DNA of 8,517 nt, from contig CAYPHV010000045.1 in the NCBI GenBank assembly GCA_964410645.1, forward strand, positions 1 through 8,517. The letters run 5' to 3'. The translations under genes were made by a program, and so were the position numbers. The notes under the pieces are model-generated. The model saw nothing but the letters and a program-made list of their open reading frames with translations, was not told the origin of the DNA and did not search any database. Source of the DNA: JALTBU01 sp964410645. GTDB lineage: Bacteria; Campylobacterota; Campylobacteria; Campylobacterales; Nautiliaceae. Positions 1-6,542 of the stretch are shown here, in pieces (within the stretch, counting starts at the first letter, position 1; every line of letters begins with the position of its first letter).

Positions 1-5
1 TAATT

Positions 6-40
6 TATAATATATTTTTATATAAATCATTATCCAGGAG
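6..40 (+). promoter_or_regulatory. possible -10 element and ribosome binding site of the nrdD operon
   Basis: A perfect TATAAT lies at 6-11, and an AGGAG ribosome binding site at 36-40 sits 5 bases before the nrdD ATG. Any -35 element would fall outside the window. In DNA this AT-rich a TATAAT can occur by chance, so the promoter is tentative, whereas the ribosome binding site is clear. I see no obvious NrdR-box pair in the 45 bases available. Confidence 0.35.
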
Positions 41-45
41 TTATA

Positions 46-2148
46 ATGAAAAAAGTTGTTAAAAGAAACGGAAGTTTTCAAGATTATTTTACTTATAAAA
101 TTGAGGATGCCATTAAAAGAGCTTTTGATGTTACAAATGTAGAATATGATTCAAATGTATTTAAAGAAGTGATTGATGAATTAAAAGGGATTGAAACTCC
201 TGAAGTTGAGTATATACAGGATTTAATTGAAAAATCTTTATATAAACACGGTTATTTTGATGTAATGAAAAATTTTATGCTTTACAGACATTTACATAAG
301 CTTCAAAGAGAAAATGTTTTAAATAAAGACGCAACATATATAAATTGTAATACTACCATTGAAGAGTATATTAATAAAGAAGATTGGAGAATTAATGCAA
401 ATTCCAACACGGGATATTCTCATGCCGGGCTTATAAATAATACAGCTGGGAAGGTTATAGCAAATTACTGGCTTGATAAAATTTATTCAAAAGAAGAAGG
501 AATAGCTCACAGAAACGGAGATTATCATATACACGATTTGGACTGTCTCAGCGGATACTGTGCCGGATGGAGTCTTAGAAATTTATTAAATGAAGGGTTT
601 AACGGGGTGAGAGGAAGAGTTGAAAGCAAGGCTCCCAATCATTTCAGAAGTGCTCTTGGGCAAATGGCAAATTTCCTTGGGATTCTTCAAAGCGAATGGG
701 CCGGTGCTCAGGCATTCAGTAGTTTTGACACTTATTTGGCTCCGTATGTTTTTAAAGAAGATCTTAAATTCAGTGATATAAAAGAAGCAATAGAAAGTTT
801 TGTATATAATTTGAATGTTCCGGCACGTTGGGGACAGTCTCCTTTTACCAATATTACGCTTGATTTTACAGTTCCTGACGATTTGAAAAACCAGATTCCC
901 ACAAGAAACAACAGGCATTTATTTGAAGGAATGAAAAATACGGAATTATTAAAAAAACTCCAAAAAAGAGACCCTAAAATTAAAAAGCTAACCGATGCTA
1001 CCTATAAAGATTTTGAACCGGAAATGCAGCAGATTATAAAAGCTTATTATGAAGTAATGACAAAAGGCGATGCCATAGAGCAGCCTTTTACATTTCCAAT
1101 TCCCACAGTAAACATTACAGAGGATTTTGACTGGGATTCCCCTGCAGCCATTGCTCTTTGGGAAAATACAGCAAAAGTTGGAAACAGTTATTTTCAAAAT
1201 TTTATAGGCAGTCAGTATATGATAGATAAAAATGGAAATAAAATAAAAAATCCTAATGCTTATGAACCGGGAGCGGTCAGAAGTATGTGCTGCAGGGTCC
1301 AGATTGATTTAAGAGAGCTTAAAAGAAGAGGCGGCGGGCTTTTTGGTAGTGCTGAAATGACGGGAAGTATAGGAGTAGTTACCATTAATATGGCAAGACT
1401 TGGATTTCTTTATAAAGGTGATAAAGAAGCATTGCTTGAAAGACTTGAATATTTAATGGATTTGGCAAAATCAACATTGGAAAAGAAAAGAAAGTTCATT
1501 CAAATAATGTATGACAGAGGACTTTATCCTTATACAAAAAGATATCTACCAGGATTTAATAATCATTTTTCTACTATCGGGGTTAACGGAATGAATGAAA
1601 TGATAAGAAATTTTACAAATGATAAAGAAAATATTACAACAGAACAGGGAATAAAATTTGCAAAAGAAATACTTGATTTTATAAGAAAAAAACTTATTAA
1701 ATATCAGGAAGCTACAGGGAATTTATACAATCTTGAAGCAACCCCTGCAGAAGGAACAACATACAGATTTGCAAAAGAAGACAAAAAAAGATTTCCGAAT
1801 ATTATTCAGGCAGGTTTTGAAGATGCCCCTTATTATACAAATTCTTCTCAATTACCTGCTAACTATACAGATGATCCATTTGAAGCTTTAAGTTTGCAGG
1901 ATCCTCTTCAGATTTTATATACAGGAGGAACGGTTTTGCATTTATACATGAGCGAAAAATTGAGTTCAGGCAATGCTGCAAAAAAACTGGTTAAAAAAAC
2001 AGTTTCTAATTTTAAATTGCCTTATATTTCAATAACACCTGTGTTTAGTGTTTGTCCAAAACACGGATATATTTCGGGAGAACATGAATATTGCCCATAC
2101 TGCGATGAAGAGTTATTAAATAATTTAAAAGGAGAAAACAATGACTAG
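46..2148 (+). CDS. nrdD: Anaerobic (class III) ribonucleoside-triphosphate reductase, catalytic chain lacking the glycyl-radical domain
   Basis: This is the catalytic chain of the oxygen-sensitive reductase that makes dNTPs from NTPs in the cytoplasm using a glycyl radical. Residues 1-90 look like an ATP-cone, the allosteric nucleotide-binding domain. The ten-stranded barrel follows, with HIHDLD at 161-166, cysteines C167 and C172, the RSMCCR segment with C415/C416 (likely to hold the thiyl-radical cysteine) and a GSIGVVTINMARLG segment just after it. The C-terminus carries C670-x2-H673 and C683-x2-C686, a likely zinc knob. The chain then ends at 700 residues without the R-V-x-G-Y glycyl-radical motif that normally closes NrdD. 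That motif is encoded by the next ORF, whose ATG overlaps this gene by 8 bases. The ATG at 46 follows AGGAG with 5-base spacing. The family assignment is secure; that the two chains work together is an inference. Confidence 0.96.
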   Translation: MKKVVKRNGSFQDYFTYKIEDAIKRAFDVTNVEYDSNVFKEVIDELKGIETPEVEYIQDLIEKSLYKHGYFDVMKNFMLYRHLHKLQRENVLNKDATYINCNTTIEEYINKEDWRINANSNTGYSHAGLINNTAGKVIANYWLDKIYSKEEGIAHRNGDYHIHDLDCLSGYCAGWSLRNLLNEGFNGVRGRVESKAPNHFRSALGQMANFLGILQSEWAGAQAFSSFDTYLAPYVFKEDLKFSDIKEAIESFVYNLNVPARWGQSPFTNITLDFTVPDDLKNQIPTRNNRHLFEGMKNTELLKKLQKRDPKIKKLTDATYKDFEPEMQQIIKAYYEVMTKGDAIEQPFTFPIPTVNITEDFDWDSPAAIALWENTAKVGNSYFQNFIGSQYMIDKNGNKIKNPNAYEPGAVRSMCCRVQIDLRELKRRGGGLFGSAEMTGSIGVVTINMARLGFLYKGDKEALLERLEYLMDLAKSTLEKKRKFIQIMYDRGLYPYTKRYLPGFNNHFSTIGVNGMNEMIRNFTNDKENITTEQGIKFAKEILDFIRKKLIKYQEATGNLYNLEATPAEGTTYRFAKEDKKRFPNIIQAGFEDAPYYTNSSQLPANYTDDPFEALSLQDPLQILYTGGTVLHLYMSEKLSSGNAAKKLVKKTVSNFKLPYISITPVFSVCPKHGYISGEHEYCPYCDEELLNNLKGENND
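2129..2134 (+). promoter_or_regulatory. Ribosome binding site for the separate glycyl-radical ORF, inside nrdD
   Basis: AAGGAG lies within the last codons of nrdD, 6 bases before the ATG at 2141. The frame of the downstream ORF is closed just upstream by a TAA at 2126-2128. This perfect site at ideal spacing is the main argument that the small ORF has its own start and is not the tail of a frameshifted nrdD. Confidence 0.75.
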
Positions 2149-2311
2149 TGAAAAAACATTATCAAGAAAAGAAATTTTAGAAGCAAATAAAGATAAAAGA
2201 ACTAAATGTATGGTATATACAAGGGTGATGGGTTATTACAGACCAGTTGAGAGTTTTAATATAGGTAAAAAAGCAGAACACAGGGAAAGAAAATATTTTA
2301 AAGAAAATTAA
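2141..2311 (+). CDS. Stand-alone glycyl-radical domain of anaerobic ribonucleotide reductase (56 aa)
   Basis: This short ORF reads MTSEKTLSRKEILEANKDKR, then a segment with C23, TRVMGYYRPVESFNIGKK (27-44), and a basic, charged C-terminus. The R28-V-M-G31-Y core matches the glycyl-radical loop found at the C-terminus of NrdD proteins, making G31 the predicted radical site. The upstream NrdD chain lacks this loop, so the two presumably assemble into one active reductase, with the radical on G31 passed to a cysteine in the large chain. The downstream activase would generate the radical. The start overlaps nrdD by 8 bases in the +1 frame, and the stop overlaps the nrdG ATG by one base (TAATG). 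A sequencing frameshift in a fused gene is the alternative. The ribosome binding site, the Met start and the charged 20-residue lead before the conserved core argue against it. An outside analogy is YfiD, a spare glycyl-radical domain for pyruvate formate-lyase. Confidence 0.88.
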   Translation: MTSEKTLSRKEILEANKDKRTKCMVYTRVMGYYRPVESFNIGKKAEHRERKYFKEN

Positions 2312-2988
2312 TGAACGGAATATATTCTATTCAAAAATTTTCCACATTAGACTTTCCTGGAAGGCTTTGTGCAATTTTATGGTTTAGCGGATGTAATATG
2401 AGATGTCCTTATTGCTATAATAAAGATGTTGTGTTTGGTAAAAAGCAAATAGAAGAAAATGAAATTATCGAATTTTTAAAAACAAGAACAGGACTACTTG
2501 ACGGAGTATCATTTACAGGCGGAGAGCCGACTTTATACAATAATTTAATAGATTTTGCTAAAAAAGTAAAAGATATGGGATTTGAAATAAAACTTGATAC
2601 AAACGGAATTAATCCGGATGTGGTAAAAAAACTGGCGGAAAATAATCTTTTAGATTATATTGCGTTGGATTTTAAAGCACCCCCTGAAAAATTTGAATTT
2701 ATTACCAAGAATAAAAATTGGGATAAGTTTTTTGAAACATTGAAATACTTGATCAAAAAGGATTTTGATTTTGAAGTTAGAACAACTGTTCATACTGATT
2801 TATTGAATGAAAAAGATATAAATAAAATTATTGATATTTTGTATGATTTGGGATATAAAGGAACATATTATCTTCAAAATTTTTTCGAAAGTGAAAAAGA
2901 AACTCTCGGAAATGTAAATCCTCAAAAAAGAAAGCTTGATATATCTAAATTAAATCAAAAAATCCCTCTAAATTTTAGAAATTTTTAA
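2311..2988 (+). CDS. nrdG: Anaerobic ribonucleoside-triphosphate reductase activating protein (radical SAM)
   Basis: This 225-residue radical SAM protein would use a 4Fe-4S cluster and S-adenosylmethionine to abstract hydrogen from the reductase glycine. The N-terminus shows a TLDFPG segment (12-17) typical of glycyl-radical activases of the NrdG2 type. The cluster motif is C28-x3-C32-x2-C35 (GCNMRCPYCYN), followed by GGEP at 70-73, which contacts SAM. At 225 residues it is longer than the compact E. coli-type NrdG and fits the larger activase subfamily. Its target should be G31 of the 56-residue ORF immediately upstream. The ATG shares one base with that ORF's stop, and no good ribosome binding site is visible before it, so translation is probably coupled. 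A general pyruvate formate-lyase activase is the alternative, but the position directly after nrdD makes NrdG much more likely. Confidence 0.93.
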   Translation: MNGIYSIQKFSTLDFPGRLCAILWFSGCNMRCPYCYNKDVVFGKKQIEENEIIEFLKTRTGLLDGVSFTGGEPTLYNNLIDFAKKVKDMGFEIKLDTNGINPDVVKKLAENNLLDYIALDFKAPPEKFEFITKNKNWDKFFETLKYLIKKDFDFEVRTTVHTDLLNEKDINKIIDILYDLGYKGTYYLQNFFESEKETLGNVNPQKRKLDISKLNQKIPLNFRNF

Positions 2989-2998
2989 GGATAGGAAG

Positions 2999-4009
2999 TT
3001 GATCAAAACAATAAAAGTTGAAAATGCAATAGGTAAAGTATTACTTCATGATATAACAAAAGTAGATCCTGAAGGAAAGTTTAAAGGTAGAATTTTTAAA
3101 AAAGGTCATATTATAAAAAAAGAAGATATAAATATTTTAAAAGATGTTGGAAAAGATCATATTTATATTTTTGAAATAAAAGAAAATGAAATCCACGAAA
3201 ATGATGCGGCAAAAATATTAAGTGAATCTGCAAGAGGAGAAAACACATATACTTCAAAAGAACCAAAAGAAGGTAAAATTACTATTTTTTCAAAAGTTTT
3301 TGGTGTATGCAAAATAGATACTGAAAAACTTTTTAAATTTAATTCCGTAGGGGAACCTTCAATGCCAACAATTTATAACAATACAGTGGTAAATAAAGGT
3401 GATAAACTGGCGGCTGTCAGAATAATTTCTCTTATTGCACCGAAAAAAGAAGTAGAAGAAGCATCTAAAATAAAAGATATTATAAAAGTTATTCCATTTA
3501 CTCCTAAAAAAGTAGGCCTTATTATTACAGGAAATGAAGTTTATAAAGGAAGAATTAAAGATAAATTTTATGATAAATTAAAACCAAAACTGAAAAATTT
3601 ATTATGCGATATTGGGGAAAAAACTTTTTTACCTGATAATCAGAATTTAATTAAAAATAAAATAAAAGAATTCGCAGATAAATATGATTTGGTTATTTTA
3701 ACCGGCGGCACGTCTGTTGATCCAGACGATGTCACATATAAAGCTGTAAAAGAAGCTGGGGTTAGCGGTTTTGTAAGAGGAAATCCGATTCAACCAGGTA
3801 ATATGCTGACATTCGGATATATAAAAAATACGCCTGTTGTAGCAGTTCCTGCGGCTGCACTGTTTTATAAAGCCACTGCATTTGATATATGGATTCCCAG
3901 GTTTTTAATAGGAGACAGAATAGACAGAGCCGAGATTATAAAAAGAGCTCACGGAGGATTGTTGGAAGCGAGTGGAGTGAGCGAATGGGGAAGCAGGGGT
4001 AAAGAATGA
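2999..4009 (+). CDS. MoeA-like molybdopterin-binding protein (MoCF domain)
   Basis: This 336-residue protein is related to MoeA/MogA and of unproven function. The N-terminal part (1-60, with a KFKGRIFKKGHII stretch) resembles the conserved start of the stand-alone 'molybdopterin-binding protein' family. The C-terminal half holds a MoCF-type fold: VGLIITGNEV in the first strand, and LTGGTSVDPDDV at 234-245, which fits the pterin-binding loop. The start is TTG: AAGGA at 2987-2991 lies 7 bases upstream, the N-terminus matches the family from there, and no in-frame ATG occurs until about residue 120. The last ~16 residues (LLEASGVSEWGSRGKE) come from an unusually G-rich stretch. As I recall, relatives in Firmicutes end in a cysteine-rich tail instead. 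It overlaps moeA by 4 bases (ATGA), implying a joint role in molybdenum or tungsten cofactor handling. Confidence 0.85.
   Translation: MIKTIKVENAIGKVLLHDITKVDPEGKFKGRIFKKGHIIKKEDINILKDVGKDHIYIFEIKENEIHENDAAKILSESARGENTYTSKEPKEGKITIFSKVFGVCKIDTEKLFKFNSVGEPSMPTIYNNTVVNKGDKLAAVRIISLIAPKKEVEEASKIKDIIKVIPFTPKKVGLIITGNEVYKGRIKDKFYDKLKPKLKNLLCDIGEKTFLPDNQNLIKNKIKEFADKYDLVILTGGTSVDPDDVTYKAVKEAGVSGFVRGNPIQPGNMLTFGYIKNTPVVAVPAAALFYKATAFDIWIPRFLIGDRIDRAEIIKRAHGGLLEASGVSEWGSRGKE
3968..3983 (+). repeat. G-rich 16-base mirror repeat at a gene end
   Basis: GCGAGTG, GA, GTGAGCG reads the same forwards and backwards on one strand, so it is a mirror repeat and not an inverted repeat. It sits in a G-rich stretch (about 3961-4000) that contrasts sharply with the surrounding AT-rich DNA, and it encodes part of the divergent C-terminal tail of the molybdopterin-binding protein. 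I found no second copy in the window. Confidence 0.5.
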
Positions 4010-5184
4010 AAAAAACTATGAACGATGCAAAAAAAATAATTTTAGATATGGCTAAAGAAAAAAATTATGAATTAATAACTCTTGAAGAAGCGGAAGAAAG
4101 AGTATTGTTTGAAGATGTAAAAGCAAAATTTAATATTCCAGAGAGTAATAAAAGTGCGGTTGACGGATATGCTTTTAATATTGATAATCTTATATTTCCT
4201 GCTAAACTTAAAATTACAGATGAAGCAAAAGCCGGGGAGAATCCTAAAAAATATAAAGGCGGGGCGGTATTTATTATGACCGGTGCAGTTGTGCCAAAAG
4301 GCGCAAATACGGTTGTTAGGATTGAAGATACTGAAAAAGAGGGAAATTATATTATTGTTAAAAGTGCTGAAAAAGGAGATTTGATAAATCCGACAGGCGA
4401 TGAAATAAAAAAAGATGAAACAGTTTTAAAAAAAGGAACATTTCTTGATTATAAAAAAGTGGCCCTTTTGGCAAATTTGGGAGTTTACCATATTAAAGTT
4501 TATCAAAAAGTAAAAATTGGAATTATAGTAACAGGAGATGAGGTAAAAGAAGTTTATGAAGAATTGGGAAGTGCGGGTGTTAAAAATACAAATTTTTATA
4601 TTTTAAAAGGGATTTTAAGAAAATACGCGGATATTACATATTATGGAATTGTAAAAGACGAACCGGAAAAATTAAAAGATGTTTTTTTAAGGGCACTTAG
4701 TGAGGAGGATATTTTATTAAGCTCCGGTGGGGCCAGCAAAGGAAAATATGATTTTACCAAAAAAGTAGCGCGTAAAATAGGTCTTGATATTCATTTTACC
4801 GCTACAAATATACGTCCGGGAAGACCGTTGATTTTTGCAAATAAAGATAAAAAACTTTTCTTTGGACTTCCAGGATATCCTTCTGCTTTGCTTGTAAATG
4901 CAATTACTTTTTTGCTGCCGGCTGTTAGAAAAATGGTGGGGCTTAAGGAGATTAAAACATTTAAAGCTATTGCAAAGGAAGAGCTTAAATCAAGAAAAGG
5001 AAGAATTGATTTTGTAAGAGTAAAAGCAGAATTTCAGAATGGAAAAATTTATGTTAAAAATGCAGGCAGTCAGCAGACCTCTATTTTTACATCGATGGCA
5101 GTCAGTGATTATTTAGCTGTAATTGATGAAACAAAAGATACAGTGAGAAGCGGTGAAATTGTTGAAATTATTCGAAATGATTAA
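4006..5184 (+). CDS. moeA: Molybdopterin molybdenumtransferase MoeA
   Basis: This 392-residue protein has the usual MoeA length and domain order. MoeA inserts molybdate (or tungstate) into adenylylated molybdopterin, the last common step of Mo-cofactor synthesis, in the cytoplasm. Visible motifs are SAVDGYAF (50-57, with D53 at the conserved acidic position), MTGAVVPKGANTVVRIED, a VTGDEV strand at the start of the MoCF domain, SSGGASKGKYD (239-249), NIRPGRPLIF and FGLPGYPSA. The last replaces the more usual GLPGNPVS. The ATG at 4006 overlaps the previous stop and follows AGGGG with 6-base spacing. An ATG four codons downstream lacks a ribosome binding site and is less likely. Its target enzymes (for example nitrate, polysulfide or formate oxidoreductases) are not in this window. 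Confidence 0.94.
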   Translation: MKKTMNDAKKIILDMAKEKNYELITLEEAEERVLFEDVKAKFNIPESNKSAVDGYAFNIDNLIFPAKLKITDEAKAGENPKKYKGGAVFIMTGAVVPKGANTVVRIEDTEKEGNYIIVKSAEKGDLINPTGDEIKKDETVLKKGTFLDYKKVALLANLGVYHIKVYQKVKIGIIVTGDEVKEVYEELGSAGVKNTNFYILKGILRKYADITYYGIVKDEPEKLKDVFLRALSEEDILLSSGGASKGKYDFTKKVARKIGLDIHFTATNIRPGRPLIFANKDKKLFFGLPGYPSALLVNAITFLLPAVRKMVGLKEIKTFKAIAKEELKSRKGRIDFVRVKAEFQNGKIYVKNAGSQQTSIFTSMAVSDYLAVIDETKDTVRSGEIVEIIRND

Positions 5185-5190
5185 AACAGT

Positions 5191-5994
5191 ATGATAATAT
5201 TTCTATATTATATACTGCTTGGCATTATTACCGGTATATTAGCAGGAACTTTGGGAATAGGCGGGGGTCTTGTAGTTGTACCTGGGCTTTTACTTATTTT
5301 TAAGCATTTTGGACTGTTTCATAATGAGTATATGCATTTTGTGGCGGGTACTTCTTTGGTAATCGTTTCTTTAACGGTTGTAGGGAATATTTTTTCTTTT
5401 CAAAAGCAAAAAAGAATAGACTGGCGGTTGTTTAAAGAATTAATATATTTTATTATACCTTTTAATATTATAGGAGCATTGATAGCATCTTATCTTCCTT
5501 CAAAACTGCTTGAAAAATTTTTTGGACTAGTTATTTTGATTTTATGTATCAATATGATGATTAATACTTTTAAAAAATATAAATTAAAAATAGAATTTGA
5601 AAAAAAAGAAATACCTCTTGGTGCAAAAATAATTATTGGTATTATTATGGGTATAAAATCCGGAATGTTTGGAATTGGTGGAGGGGGTTTTATAACACCT
5701 GTTTTATTGAAATACGGTGTCGATATAAAAAAAGCAACCGCTACCACTTCGGCATTAATACTGCCTCTTGGAATTATCGGTGCTTTAATGTATATTTTTT
5801 TGGGTTTTAATAAAGTTCATATGCAATGGACGCTTGGATATGTATATCTGCCTGCTGTTTTATTGGTAGCCCCTTTTTCTGTGGCTTCAACTTTTATGGG
5901 CGCATGGATATCCCATAAAATGCCAAAACTCTGGCTTAGAATTTTATTTATTCTGTTTTTGCTTTTTGTAAGTTTACATTCACTTTTAGGTTGA
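5191..5994 (+). CDS. TSUP-family membrane permease (TauE/SafE type)
   Basis: This 267-residue integral membrane protein has seven or eight hydrophobic stretches. It shows the duplicated layout of the TSUP (TauE/SafE, formerly DUF81) family: GTLGIGGGLVVVP at 19-31 and, halfway through, GMFGIGGGGFITP starting near residue 158. Members move sulfite, sulfoacetate, thiosulfate or other small organic and sulfur anions, but substrate cannot be read from sequence. A lysine-rich loop around 127-145 separates the halves. It begins 6 bases after the moeA stop with no evident ribosome binding site, so it probably depends on translation from upstream. On the far side of the assembly gap is a DsrE-type sulfur protein, which weakly favours a sulfur-compound substrate. 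Length is normal and the stop precedes the gap, so the gene is complete. Confidence 0.88.
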   Translation: MIIFLYYILLGIITGILAGTLGIGGGLVVVPGLLLIFKHFGLFHNEYMHFVAGTSLVIVSLTVVGNIFSFQKQKRIDWRLFKELIYFIIPFNIIGALIASYLPSKLLEKFFGLVILILCINMMINTFKKYKLKIEFEKKEIPLGAKIIIGIIMGIKSGMFGIGGGGFITPVLLKYGVDIKKATATTSALILPLGIIGALMYIFLGFNKVHMQWTLGYVYLPAVLLVAPFSVASTFMGAWISHKMPKLWLRILFILFLLFVSLHSLLG

Positions 5995-6006
5995 ATTGGG
6001 AGAAGA

Positions 6007-6106
6007 NNNNNNNNNNNNNNNNNNNNNNNNNNNNNNNNNNNNNNNNNNNNNNNNNNNNNNNNNNNNNNNNNNNNNNNNNNNNNNNNNNNNNNNNNNNNNN
6101 NNNNNN
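6007..6106. other. Assembly gap (100 N)
   Basis: Exactly 100 N separate the end of the TSUP gene from the 3' end of the DsrE-family gene. A round 100 usually marks a scaffold join of unknown size, so sequence and even extra genes could be missing here. The two flanking genes converge, so a bidirectional terminator would be expected within it. Confidence 0.98.
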
Positions 6107-6449
6107 CGCATTCTTCTACCCATTTTGCCAAATCTTTCATTGTGGCTTTTATTTTATCGTTAAAATAAGGCTGGTTTTTAAAAATCCCGCATCTTGTCTG
6201 GCAGGTTCCGCAGACTTTAAGTTTTACACCGTTTTTATACATTTCTTTGAGCATTGCAACTAAATCTGTATCATAATTTTCCGGTTTTTTATAACATTCT
6301 CTTGCCATATCTACAGAATCATTCATTAAAAAAATTCTAACTTTATTTCCGTTTTCAGACAGTGCTTTAGCCAGTCTTAATCCGTTCCATGCAATATCAC
6401 TTCCGTCATAAGGTTCATGATTAAAAATAAATAAAATTTTTTGATTCAT
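6107..6449 (-). CDS. DsrE-family sulfur-relay-like protein, 3' end lost in the gap
   Basis: The 114 readable residues resemble the small DsrE/DsrF-like family: an alternating beta-alpha fold starting KILFIFNHEPYDG, a VRIFLMNDSV strand (37-46), and a KVCGTCQTRCGI segment with C80, C83 and C87. The cysteine in this GTC position is where family members carry persulfide or bind thiols. DsrE-like proteins act as cytoplasmic sulfur carriers or in thiol redox handling; a specific partner is not evident. The last readable codon is C114 at 6108-6110, and the next begins with G. Relatives end only about 5-10 residues further on, so little is missing. The ATG follows AAGGAGT (6454-6460 on this strand). 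It is transcribed away from the arsR-type gene across a shared 93-bp control region. Confidence 0.85.
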
Positions 6450-6474
6450 ATTTACTCCTTTTTAGTAATTTAGC

Positions 6475-6496
6475 TATTTAGCTTTTTTGCTAAATA
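6475..6496. promoter_or_regulatory. Inverted-repeat operator candidate between the dsrE-like and arsR-type genes
   Basis: TATTTAGC (6475-6482) and GCTAAATA (6489-6496) form a perfect 8-bp inverted repeat around six T residues. A further direct copy of ATTTAGC lies at 6468-6474. The right arm overlaps the -35 of the rightward promoter and the element lies between the two divergent starts. This is the position expected for an autoregulated ArsR-family repressor site controlling both directions. Binding by the adjacent regulator is an inference. Confidence 0.6.
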
Positions 6497-6515
6497 TTGA
6501 AATGTATGGTATAAT
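6487..6515 (+). promoter_or_regulatory. Sigma70-type promoter of the arsR-type operon
   Basis: TTGCTA at 6487-6492 (four of six matches to TTGACA) and a perfect TATAAT at 6510-6515 are spaced by 17 bases. The TGG just before the -10 adds an extended -10 feature. The -35 overlaps the right arm of the inverted repeat. Transcription would start near 6522, about 20 bases before the ATG, with AAGGA at 6533-6537 as ribosome binding site. Confidence 0.65.
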
Positions 6516-6534
6516 TTTTTATAAAAAAAGTCAA
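6506..6534 (-). promoter_or_regulatory. Possible promoter of the dsrE-like gene
   Basis: Read on the - strand, TTGACT (6534-6529) is five of six to the -35 consensus, and TACCAT (6511-6506), four of six, follows at 17 bases. Transcription would begin just before the inverted repeat at 6475-6496, so a protein bound there would also block this direction. The -10 is weak and overlaps the rightward -10. Confidence 0.35.
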
Positions 6535-6542
6535 GGATTTTT

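Noticed and set aside
586..918. 110-codon open frame on the - strand within nrdD
   Set aside because: It lies wholly inside the well-supported nrdD coding sequence, and its translation shows no family motif.
988..1197. 69-codon open frame on the - strand within nrdD
   Set aside because: It is antisense to conserved NrdD sequence and its translation resembles no recognisable protein.
2126..2148. Programmed or accidental +1 frameshift joining NrdD to the glycyl-radical ORF
   Set aside because: No slippery codon pair is seen: the sequence before TAG is AAC AAT GAC. The AAGGAG and ATG instead fit reinitiation, and the small ORF has a charged lead sequence before its conserved core. A sequencing error cannot be fully excluded without reads.
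5490..5747. 85-codon open frame on the - strand within the TSUP gene
   Set aside because: Its hydrophobic, proline-rich translation is the mirror of the TSUP membrane segments, and no gene start is apparent.
5817..6106. Extension of the DsrE-like gene through the gap and into the TSUP 3' end
   Set aside because: Family length is about 120 residues, so the protein should end just inside the gap. The apparent extension is antisense to the TSUP gene and its continuity relies on the N run.
5991..6263. Open frame on the + strand running through the N gap
   Set aside because: It is open only because N codons are unreadable; its right part is antisense to the DsrE-family gene.
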